Positions 42,141 through 49,727 of a stretch of 64,000 nucleotides of DNA are shown here, piece by piece (the first letter of the stretch is position 1; the number at the start of each line of letters is the position of its first letter). Origin of the DNA: Bdellovibrionales bacterium (lineage in GTDB: Bacteria > Bdellovibrionota > Bdellovibrionia > Bdellovibrionales > Bdellovibrionaceae). Below the pieces are notes generated by a model, which made no database searches, was not told the origin of the DNA, and saw only the letters and a list, made by a program, of their open reading frames with translations. Location: NCBI GenBank assembly GCA_018266295.1, contig JAFEAQ010000015.1, positions 149,149 through 213,148 of the forward strand, read 5' to 3'. Made by a program: the position numbers and the translations under genes.

Positions 42141-42164
42141 TCCCTGGAGTACCGTGTGTGTGCT

Positions 42165-42250
42165 GGCTGCCGCCGGCGTTCATCCATCCATGAGAATCGA
42201 GGACCTATCCTCGAGCTCCAGTAAGTCCGGCCATCCAGGCCGGACTTGAT
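42165..42250 (-). repeat. REP-like unit R2 (minus orientation)
   Basis: Read on the minus strand: hairpin AAGTCCGGCC-TGGAT-GGCCGGACTT (42223-42247, a perfect ten-base stem), hairpin TCGAGGA-TAGG-TCCTCGA (42197-42214), then CTCATGGATGGATG. The order hairpin-hairpin-GGATGGATG is the same as in R1, R3 and R5, with compensating changes in the stems. With R3 it forms an inverted pair 90 bases apart. Confidence 0.7.
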
Positions 42251-42340
42251 CTGCTCCTGGCTTTCTTTTTCCAGCAAGAAGACTCCCGATGAATATTTCC
42301 TAAGAATCTTTATCTAAAAAAATCATTCCCTCTTACATCG

Positions 42341-42440
42341 CCTGGCCGACCACGACGGTCGGACAGCCCCGTGAGCTGCGCTGCCCTTCGGGTCTCACGG
42401 ATGGATGGCCATCGCGCAGTCAAGCAACTGGGCGCACTCC
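42341..42440 (+). repeat. REP-like unit R3 (plus orientation) inside the 42.08-42.76 kb gap
   Basis: CCGACC-ACGAC-GGTCGG (42346-42362), an enlarged second hairpin CCGTGAG...CTCACGG (42369-42400) with an inner CCC-TT-CGGG, then GGATGGATGGCCATCGCG and AACTGGGCG. It matches R1/R5 outside the expanded hairpin. The rest of the gap (42440-42735) has no supported gene; short ORFs there are repeat-derived or chance. Confidence 0.75.
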
Positions 42441-42759
42441 AAATCCACGTCAATGCTATTTTCGATAATTCGTATTTCGGATCCCCCCTACTCTCAAAAT
42501 ATCACTCAACTCTTCATGCTGGATTAATCTTCTGCGCACATGTACTGCCCGCGCTCTTCACCGGCGCCTTGTCGGGTGGCGGGAGTCTTGAGTGTCTCCG
42601 GAGATACGGGGGTGGGTGGGAGTTCGGGGTTTCGTCACTGTGCTCTAGCAGAAGGGGCTCGGGGTTCATTGATCGCTAACAGATCTTTGCAAAAGGGCTG
42701 GGCTCGTGTTGGTTTTTCCCATTCAATGATATCGAATGCAATTTACATTTGGAGGACCC

Positions 42760-43554
42760 ATGAGATCTTACATCGCGATCTTTTCGGCCATCTTATTCGC
42801 GCTCTTTCTTCGCACTCCCCTCGCCCAAGCCGAAGCGACCGAAGAAGAGATGAACCGCTCCAACAACCCCCTCACACCCATGGCAGGCCTCGTTCTTCAA
42901 GACTATATCATCTCGTCCTTTTATGACACCGATGCCACCGCCAATAGCTTTCTTCTCCGCGGCACTCTCCCGATGAAAATTGGTGGTTATCCACAGCTCG
43001 CACGCATGACCCTCCCCTACAACACCAACCCCGGTCCCAATGGAGATAACGTCAGCGGATTCGGCGACGTCAATATCTTCGACATCTTCCTCACTGGCTC
43101 CCCTACACTTCAGTTCGGTGTCGGTCCCTACTTTGTTTTTCCAACAGCGTCGAAAGACGCCACCGGTTCCGGCAAATGGCAGATCGGTGCCGCTGGTACT
43201 GTCATGACGCCTCAGCGATGGGGACTCCTCGGCGCCCTCGTCACCTATCAACATGACTTCGCCGGAGACAGTGATCGCGCGACTCAGAATCTCTTCACTG
43301 TGCAGCCGTTTGTTATCTACAATCTTCCGCACACCTTCTACCTGCGCTCTGTCGGCATCTGGAATTTCGATTGGGAAACCGGCAACTACTATATTCCGAT
43401 CGGCTTCGGCGTCGGCAAAGTTTGGAAACTAGAAAACGGTGTCGTTATGAATGCCTATGTCGAGCCGCAATGGACCATCGCCCACGAAGGTCTCGCGCAA
43501 CCTCAATTTCAAACACTGGTCGGTTTGAACTTTCAATTTCCGCTGGGACTCTAG
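42760..43554 (+). CDS. Outer-membrane beta-barrel protein
   Basis: 264 residues from the ATG after TTGGAGG. Signal peptide YIAIFSAILFALFLRTPLAQA. The mature part is a run of amphipathic strands with Gly turns and many Tyr/Phe: GDNVSGFGDVNIFDIFLT, LQFGVGPYFVFPTA, WQIGAAGTVMTP, LLGALVTYQHDF, NYYIPIGFGVGKVWKL, ending VGLNFQFPLGL. This is typical of porin-like proteins of the phenol-MetA/transporter type. It is the first gene of a four-gene operon; three bases separate it from the next. Confidence 0.82.
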   Translation: MRSYIAIFSAILFALFLRTPLAQAEATEEEMNRSNNPLTPMAGLVLQDYIISSFYDTDATANSFLLRGTLPMKIGGYPQLARMTLPYNTNPGPNGDNVSGFGDVNIFDIFLTGSPTLQFGVGPYFVFPTASKDATGSGKWQIGAAGTVMTPQRWGLLGALVTYQHDFAGDSDRATQNLFTVQPFVIYNLPHTFYLRSVGIWNFDWETGNYYIPIGFGVGKVWKLENGVVMNAYVEPQWTIAHEGLAQPQFQTLVGLNFQFPLGL

Positions 43555-43557
43555 ATT

Positions 43558-45633
43558 ATGAAAATGTTTTTACTACTTTTCATTGGATTTCTCGTTGCAG
43601 CCGCAGAGCCAAAACAACAGCTTTGGCCCCGCGAGGTGATACTTCCTTCCAAACAAAAAGTTCTGATTTATCAACCGCAAGTCACCTCTATCAGCGACAA
43701 TCGCGTCACCGCACAAGCCGCATTTAAAGTAACCAAAAATAAAAAAGAAACCTACGGGAGCTTCTCTCTTAAGGCTGATGCGCTCATAGCAAAAGACCAA
43801 GGCCTTGTGACGCTCAAAAATGCTGAGATCACAAAATTGGAAGTTCCTGCGAAAAATTTTAATAAAGATGAATTCGAAAAAGAGCTGCAAAAATCCTTTG
43901 AAGGAAAACAAACGCAGATTTCATACCAGTCTCTTTTAAATAATCTCGCAATCACTCAAGGTGAAGCTGAACGCCCTCCGGTCGAAATTAAAAATGATCC
44001 GCCCGCGATTGTCTTCATGAAAGAGCCGAGCTTACTTATAATGATCTCCGGCGAGCCAAAGTGGGTCGATGTCGGATCCGGTGTTGAACGAATCATTAAT
44101 ACCAGCGCTCTTTTCATGCGCGAAAAGAGATCCAAAACATCTTATCTCTGGGCCATGGGCCGATGGTTTTCTTCAGACCAGCCAACAGGCCCTTATAGCC
44201 TGATGAAGTCAGAGCCCACTTCAAAATTTGTCATCACAAAAGAAGATCTCATCAAAGCTAAAAAAGTAGACCCAATTCACGGCACCGATAGCTCGGGGAA
44301 TAGCGTCTACCCACCCGGAGTCATTCCAGCCATTATCGTTGCGACCAAACCAACGGAACTTCTGCAAAGCCAGGGGGATCCGAAGTTTAATGCTGTCGAA
44401 GGCACGGGCCTGCTCTTTATGTCGAATTCTCCGAACTCAATCTTTCTTGAAACACAAAAACAAGACTACTTCGCGCTTCTTTCCGGGCGCTGGTTTACTG
44501 CTACGAACCTAAATGGCCCATGGAGATTTGTTCCTGGAAAACAGCTTCCCGCCGATTTTAAGAAAATTCCTATGAACAGTGAGGTTTCTGAAGTTCTCGT
44601 TTCAATTCCCGGAACTTCGGCCGCAAAACAGGCGCAAATCGCGAGTCAAATTCCCCAGACAGCCAAAGTTCCTAAAACTCTGCAGCCTGAAAAGATCGTG
44701 ATCGACGGTGACTCTCCGAAATGGATGAATATCCAAGGAACGAATCTTCGCTACGTCGAGAATGCCAACACTCCACTCATCATGGTGAATGAAAAACAGT
44801 ACTACGCAATTCAGAACGCTGTTTGGTTCACTGCAACTTCCGTTAACGGCCCATGGAATGTTGCGCTGGCTGTGCCTGCAGAGATTTACCAGATACCATC
44901 ATCGTCTCCGTTGTATTATGTTACATATGTGCGAATCTACAATGTCACAGAAGATTCCGTGATCGTCGGCTACACACCGGGATATCAAGGAACTTACGTT
45001 TCTGCAGACGGCACGATTGTCTATGGCACGGGCTATGTTTATCCGGCTTACACCTCAGGGCAAGCGTGGTACCCACCGCCAGCGACCTACGGGTTTGGTG
45101 TGGGCTACGGAATGGAAGCTTCGATGGGGTTCTTTGTCGGCTTCTCAATGGGCTCGATGATGTATCCGTGGGGCTGGGGCGGATGCTGCTGGGGCCCTCG
45201 ATATGTCGACATTGATGTCACAAACATCTACACCAAATGGGGCGAACACAAAGTGATCACAGGTAATGGTGGCCACGGGATGACCATCAATACAATCGGT
45301 GATCAGAAATTTGCACGCGCTCACGGAAGCTCAAATATTTATACAACGAAAGACGGAGAGCTCTATCGCCGCACCGGCCGCGGAGACTGGCAAAAGCAAG
45401 TCGGCCCCAATTCGTGGAGCGATGTCGATCTCAAGAAAAACGTGAACGCGCAAAATCTTGAGCAAGTCCACAACAACCGAATTCAAGAAAACAGAGACTT
45501 TCAAAATAGGAATCCGCAACGGTCACCAAGTTCAACAGACACTATGCCTCGCCTTCACGGCGGCGGTGGTGGGTACCGAGGTGGTGCTGGTGGCGGAGGC
45601 TTCCGCGGCGGTGGTGGCAGATTCCGAAGATAA
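43558..45633 (+). CDS. Exported triple-repeat protein with Gly/Arg-rich tail (CBM V/XII-like annotation)
   Basis: 691 residues with a short signal peptide (FLLLFIGFLVAAA). Three related units of about 65 residues occur near 155-225, 260-328 and 380-445; each has G-x-P-K-W/F, a central Y-F/Y-A and the ending W-F-x(4)-x-G-P-W/Y. This is like the repeats of proteins annotated as carbohydrate-binding family V/XII. A Gly/Tyr/Pro-rich zone (about 490-545, TPGYQGTYVSADGTIVYGTGYVYPAY, GWGGCCWGP) and a tail of GGGG-YRGG-GFRGG repeats follow. Possibly a surface carbohydrate- or peptidoglycan-binding protein. It is encoded between outer-membrane barrels. Confidence 0.75.
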   Translation: MKMFLLLFIGFLVAAAEPKQQLWPREVILPSKQKVLIYQPQVTSISDNRVTAQAAFKVTKNKKETYGSFSLKADALIAKDQGLVTLKNAEITKLEVPAKNFNKDEFEKELQKSFEGKQTQISYQSLLNNLAITQGEAERPPVEIKNDPPAIVFMKEPSLLIMISGEPKWVDVGSGVERIINTSALFMREKRSKTSYLWAMGRWFSSDQPTGPYSLMKSEPTSKFVITKEDLIKAKKVDPIHGTDSSGNSVYPPGVIPAIIVATKPTELLQSQGDPKFNAVEGTGLLFMSNSPNSIFLETQKQDYFALLSGRWFTATNLNGPWRFVPGKQLPADFKKIPMNSEVSEVLVSIPGTSAAKQAQIASQIPQTAKVPKTLQPEKIVIDGDSPKWMNIQGTNLRYVENANTPLIMVNEKQYYAIQNAVWFTATSVNGPWNVALAVPAEIYQIPSSSPLYYVTYVRIYNVTEDSVIVGYTPGYQGTYVSADGTIVYGTGYVYPAYTSGQAWYPPPATYGFGVGYGMEASMGFFVGFSMGSMMYPWGWGGCCWGPRYVDIDVTNIYTKWGEHKVITGNGGHGMTINTIGDQKFARAHGSSNIYTTKDGELYRRTGRGDWQKQVGPNSWSDVDLKKNVNAQNLEQVHNNRIQENRDFQNRNPQRSPSSTDTMPRLHGGGGGYRGGAGGGGFRGGGGRFRR

Positions 45634-45649
45634 ACTTTAAGGAGACACT

Positions 45650-46213
45650 ATGAAAACAGCTCTTTTTGTTTTTTGCCTAGCGCTCTTAGGAGCAAAAGCT
45701 CACGCGGCTCTGGATTACGGCATTGAATTAGGTCCTCGTCAGCAATCAGGTGATATTGCTGCGTGGAATTTCTCGGCAAATCCCCAAATTGGTTTTCAAG
45801 GCGGACTTTTTGCACACATTCCTTTAGAAGCGGGCCCGACTCACTTCCGCACCGGGATTTTGTACACGCAACGCCCATTGGAATCTGAAAGCAATGTCAC
45901 CGGCGCAAGAATTAAATATAATCTCGACTACCTAGATATTCCCCTTCACTTTCTGATTAAAGCGCATGAGAAGTTCGGATTTTATTTCGGCTTTAATGCT
46001 GCGATTAATATCGCAAAATCATGCTCGGGAGATCCTGCTTGCAAAGTTTCCGATGTGGATACACCTTACTTCCCAATGGTGTTTGGTGCCGCTGTAAAAT
46101 TTAATCCGAAGTGGGGCTTGGATTTCTATCTCGAAGGCGCCAATGGTTCCGTCGCTTGGGGACTTGGCAATTACAAAGCCGTCGGCCTCAATTTAATGTT
46201 CTCGCTCGACTAG
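45650..46213 (+). CDS. PorT/OmpX-like outer-membrane beta-barrel protein
   Basis: 187 residues after a TAAGGAGACACT ribosome site. Signal peptide ALFVFCLALLGAKAHA. Strands such as LDYGIELGPRQQSGD, IGFQGGLFAHIPL, THFRTGILYTQRPL, IKYNLDYLDIPLHFLIKAH and FGFYFGFNAAINI match the porin family (PorT) type of eight-stranded barrel, and it ends in a strand with terminal hydrophobic residues (LNLMFSLD). Third gene of the operon; function unknown. Confidence 0.85.
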   Translation: MKTALFVFCLALLGAKAHAALDYGIELGPRQQSGDIAAWNFSANPQIGFQGGLFAHIPLEAGPTHFRTGILYTQRPLESESNVTGARIKYNLDYLDIPLHFLIKAHEKFGFYFGFNAAINIAKSCSGDPACKVSDVDTPYFPMVFGAAVKFNPKWGLDFYLEGANGSVAWGLGNYKAVGLNLMFSLD

Positions 46214-46227
46214 GTTGCGATGATTCT

Positions 46228-47385
46228 ATGAGAATCATCGTCGCCATCGTTCTCACTCTTCTTAGTACATCTCTTTGCTGGGCTCAGAATTCCAGCGAAG
46301 CGACAAACAATGAAATGACGGAAGAGGAGCGCGGGCTCCCCGTCGATGTTTCTGCGCCGACACCGATAAACCCCATTAAAAAACGCGATAAAGATGAGTT
46401 TGTGATCGCGCCAATTCCCTTCTTAAATCCGAGCCAAGGCTGGGGCCTCGCGCTTGTCGGGCAGTATATCTTCACGATGGATGATGACTCATCTCCGCCT
46501 TCGATTTTAGCCGGCGGCGTATTTTATACCGAAAAACACAGCTACGGAGGGGCTCTTGGTTATTTAGGAAAGCTCCGTAATGATCACTGGAGGCTCGGAC
46601 TTCTTACCGGGAAAGCGACCATCTTCTATAACTTCTACGGTATCGGCTACGATGAGAATAAAAAGGGCCTCTCGATTCCGATTGAACAAAATATCAGCTT
46701 CGTAGGCTTGCAAGTTCTTTACCGAGTGGCAGAGCGGGTTTTTACCGGGATTCAATTTCTTGGTGTAGATCTTAAAACAAGTATCAGCACATCAGATCCT
46801 CAGTACGAATCTGCCTCCACCGAACTTTCGACTGAAAGTAAATTCTTTGCACCGATTATAAAAATTCAACGTGATGACCGCAACGATACCTTCTATCCGA
46901 CAGATGGAAGTCTTTCTAATATCTCCGCCGAGTTTCACCAAGAAGCCTGGGGAGATATCGACACTTATCAGATCTACAAAATCGACTGGAATCAGTACAT
47001 AAAGGTCGCGGACTTCGATGTACTTGCCTATCGCGTAATGACTCGCCTTACTTACGGGAATGTCCCTTTTTATGACTTGAGTTCTTTTGGTATGCAAAGT
47101 GACCTTCGCGGTTTTGAGTCCGGAAAATACCGCGACAAAATGATGTGGGCTGGCCAAGGGGAATGGCGCCATCGCTTCACAGATCGCTGGGGTGGCGTTG
47201 TTTTCGCCGGTCTCGGCGAGGTCGCTCCGAGCGTTTCGGAGTTTAGTTATTCAAAAGTTCTAACCAGCGGAGGCCTCGGCGTCCGATTTAGGATTGCCGA
47301 CAAAAACCCCCTCGATTTTCGCTTCGACGTCGCTTACGGCGATACAAACTTTAGCTACTACTTCAGCGTAGGCCAGGCTTTCTAG
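46228..47385 (+). CDS. Omp85/BamA-like C-terminal barrel protein
   Basis: 385 residues from the ATG at 46228; the frame extends upstream into the previous gene, but only this start gives the signal peptide RIIVAIVLTLLSTSLCWA. The barrel contains SDLRGFESGKYRDKMMWAGQGEWRHRF (about 290-316), the R-G-F/Y-x(n)-E-R/W pattern of the surface-antigen D15 superfamily, and ends GVRFRIADKNPLDFRFDVAYG...YYFSVGQAF with C-terminal Phe. POTRA domains are missing; a disordered 40-residue acidic stretch replaces them. It could export or anchor the products of the preceding genes. A terminal partner gene seems truncated just after it. Confidence 0.85.
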   Translation: MRIIVAIVLTLLSTSLCWAQNSSEATNNEMTEEERGLPVDVSAPTPINPIKKRDKDEFVIAPIPFLNPSQGWGLALVGQYIFTMDDDSSPPSILAGGVFYTEKHSYGGALGYLGKLRNDHWRLGLLTGKATIFYNFYGIGYDENKKGLSIPIEQNISFVGLQVLYRVAERVFTGIQFLGVDLKTSISTSDPQYESASTELSTESKFFAPIIKIQRDDRNDTFYPTDGSLSNISAEFHQEAWGDIDTYQIYKIDWNQYIKVADFDVLAYRVMTRLTYGNVPFYDLSSFGMQSDLRGFESGKYRDKMMWAGQGEWRHRFTDRWGGVVFAGLGEVAPSVSEFSYSKVLTSGGLGVRFRIADKNPLDFRFDVAYGDTNFSYYFSVGQAF

Positions 47386-47395
47386 GAAATATATC

Positions 47396-47449
47396 ATGCG
47401 CTTGTTATTTTTAATTATTTTACTCTTTAGCCTTCGAGCTGCCGCTTGA
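47396..47449 (+). pseudogene. Signal-peptide-only mini-ORF, possible truncated fifth gene
   Basis: MRLLFLIILLFSLRAAA then TGA: 17 residues that form a good signal sequence and nothing else. An AGGAAA ribosome site lies six bases upstream, and it starts ten bases after the Omp85-like stop. It overlaps the 3' end of glnD on the other strand. It looks like the start of a former fifth exported-protein gene cut off by a rearrangement that placed glnD here. A functional hydrophobic micropeptide cannot be excluded. Confidence 0.35.
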
Positions 47450-49727
47450 TCTCGGCTAAGCGACTTTCAGCACTTCCGCCGGGATTTTTCAGAATGAAAA
47501 TATCATTCACCTGATGACCCCAAGTATGCACGCGCGCGGATTTAATATTAAACCCGGTTGAAGCCAGCGCCTTCGTGGCAGAACTTAAGAAGCCCGCCTG
47601 GTCTTTGCCTTTGAAACTGAGAATCCACTCATCATCATCCAAAGACACCCACTCCACTTGATCGTAGACAACTTTCGGAGTTTCTTTGTGACCTTGAGAG
47701 TGTTTTAGCATCTTCTCTATGACCTGCGGAGATTTTGAAGTGTTCACCTGGAACCAATCATAAACCCCGACACCACTGAGGGTTTGAATCGAAGCATGAC
47801 GAATACCAAGACCCAAAGAATACAATCTTTGCACATACTCCGCTAAAAGCCCCTCTTGGTCGACCTTTGCATGGAAGCGAACCCAAAGTTCTTTGCCTTT
47901 TTTCACGACAGCCGGAGAAAGGGACTCCGTCGCCTGTCGGGCCCTTTTCAAATCCTCAGCCAGTACTGGAGCCGAAAGACTCTGCAAAAGAAAATCATCA
48001 AAATCACTTAACACATCTTCAAGGCCTTTGAATTTCTTTTTTTGCAACGAAGATTTCAGCGTAAAATAATTCTGCGTGCTTGGTGCATTCATCGCCTCGA
48101 CGAGATCACGCAACAAACGGCCTTTCCACTCATTCCAGGCTTCAGGATTTGTCGCACAGATGTCCATCACGGTAAAGACCGCAAGACGCATCAGGCGTGG
48201 CCCCTTGGCGCCGATTTTTTCTAGCTCTTCCCAAGTTTTCTTCGCTTTGGGATTTTTACGGAAGGCCGCAATTGAAAGTTCCAAGTGATTTTTCACAAGC
48301 CAAGCGACTTCTTCCGTGAAACCTTTTGTGAAACCGTACTTTTTAAAATCCCTGCGAAGGATCTCAACCCCAAGACCTGAGTGATCTTCTGAGTGAAGGC
48401 CTTTTGCCAGATCATGATACAAAGCAGACCAAGAAAGGATCTTCCAGTCTTCGGCAGTTAGGTTCTTATGAAAAACACTGAGTGGCCCCAGAGCTTTCGG
48501 ATTCTTATAAACATCCTTCAGAACAAGGCAGGCCTGCATAATATGCACATCCGCCGTATAACGATGGTACTGGTCATGCTGAACATAACCAACAAGATGA
48601 CGAATCGCCGGCAGAATTTTATCGATCAGGCGCGAATCAAAAACACTGACAACAAACTCTTTAGAGGTTTTTGGATCCAGCATCTCTTGAAGAGTTTTAC
48701 CAAACGCGCGCGCACTTTTAGCAACGGTTTTCTCTGGCAAGAGGCGGTCGAGATTCTCCCGCACCTTTTGTTGACCGAGCGGATTTGGATAGCTTCTAAG
48801 AGCGCTCACGAGATCCTCAGGCTTTGCAAATGGCAACGCACGGGTCTTATCTAGCGCCTTCTGAGAACTCGTCGCTACCGCAAAGATCCAGTTCACATAA
48901 AAATGACTGCGCGAAAGACCGCGCTCGAGATCGCGCATGAAATCTTTGTGGCTTTTGAAATTAAAAAACCCAGCAAGATCAAATTGAGCTGTGTTAACAA
49001 GAACTTCTCCGCACCCCATCAAGTGAAGCTTTTGGCGAAGAGTCAGTAAATAAGCTTTGTGGTAATTGAGAACACTGAGCGCATGACCGGGATTTTGAAA
49101 TTTATCGGAAAAGAGCTCATAAACTTGCTGAGCTTGTTCAATGTCACGCAAACCACCCGGACCATACTTTAAGTTCGGTTCAAGGTAATTTGAAATCGAA
49201 TTAAAACGGGCCTCACGCTGTTTACGTTCTTGAAGTAAATCTTTAAGTAATTTTCCGCGGAGTTTGGTCTTATTTTCCCAAAGACGTTTCTGCTGTAGAA
49301 GTAGCTTCGAGGCCGAAGCGGAACTCAGTGGTTTTGCTTTCCACAGACTGAGAATATCAAAGCTCTCAACTCCTTCAGTCCAGTCATCCGGATTTTGCGG
49401 GACACGATAACGGATTCTTAAACCCGCTTGGTGAAGCTCATCCGTCAAGCGCTTTACTTTGTCTTCAGGGCCGCAAAACAAGATATCGATATCTGAAAGC
49501 GGACAGAGTTCACCGCGGGACCATGAGCCCAGAATCACTGGCTCACAATCAGCAAAGTCAGGGTAAGATTTTAGTTTTTCTTCTAATTGAGAGCTCAACC
49601 AGCCCGCAAACTGAGGGCCGCCGAAATAGCCGGTAAACCGCACATCCCCGTTCGGGGTCCAGAACACCGGAGGAAAGACTTCATTGGCTTTTTCCCATTG
49701 TTCCGAACTCAGAAAGGTTTTGCTCAT
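47427..49727 (-). CDS. glnD: GlnD-like bifunctional PII uridylyltransferase
   Basis: 766 residues, somewhat shorter than the usual about 860-890. The nucleotidyltransferase motif G67-S-W-S-R-G-E-L-x3-S-D-I-D-I-L-F is intact, so UMP transfer is expected. KYGPGGLRDIE follows near 190. The HD phosphohydrolase motif YHDLAKG (about 437) with later H-S-G-LG is present. Two ACT-like domains close the protein (about 625-680 and 700-760; GKDQAGFLSSATKALASTGFNIKSARV). It modifies PII protein to signal glutamine. The start is directly next to the mutS stop (TAAATG). Confidence 0.92.
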   Translation of the reverse strand: MSKTFLSSEQWEKANEVFPPVFWTPNGDVRFTGYFGGPQFAGWLSSQLEEKLKSYPDFADCEPVILGSWSRGELCPLSDIDILFCGPEDKVKRLTDELHQAGLRIRYRVPQNPDDWTEGVESFDILSLWKAKPLSSASASKLLLQQKRLWENKTKLRGKLLKDLLQERKQREARFNSISNYLEPNLKYGPGGLRDIEQAQQVYELFSDKFQNPGHALSVLNYHKAYLLTLRQKLHLMGCGEVLVNTAQFDLAGFFNFKSHKDFMRDLERGLSRSHFYVNWIFAVATSSQKALDKTRALPFAKPEDLVSALRSYPNPLGQQKVRENLDRLLPEKTVAKSARAFGKTLQEMLDPKTSKEFVVSVFDSRLIDKILPAIRHLVGYVQHDQYHRYTADVHIMQACLVLKDVYKNPKALGPLSVFHKNLTAEDWKILSWSALYHDLAKGLHSEDHSGLGVEILRRDFKKYGFTKGFTEEVAWLVKNHLELSIAAFRKNPKAKKTWEELEKIGAKGPRLMRLAVFTVMDICATNPEAWNEWKGRLLRDLVEAMNAPSTQNYFTLKSSLQKKKFKGLEDVLSDFDDFLLQSLSAPVLAEDLKRARQATESLSPAVVKKGKELWVRFHAKVDQEGLLAEYVQRLYSLGLGIRHASIQTLSGVGVYDWFQVNTSKSPQVIEKMLKHSQGHKETPKVVYDQVEWVSLDDDEWILSFKGKDQAGFLSSATKALASTGFNIKSARVHTWGHQVNDIFILKNPGGSAESRLAEIKRQLEG

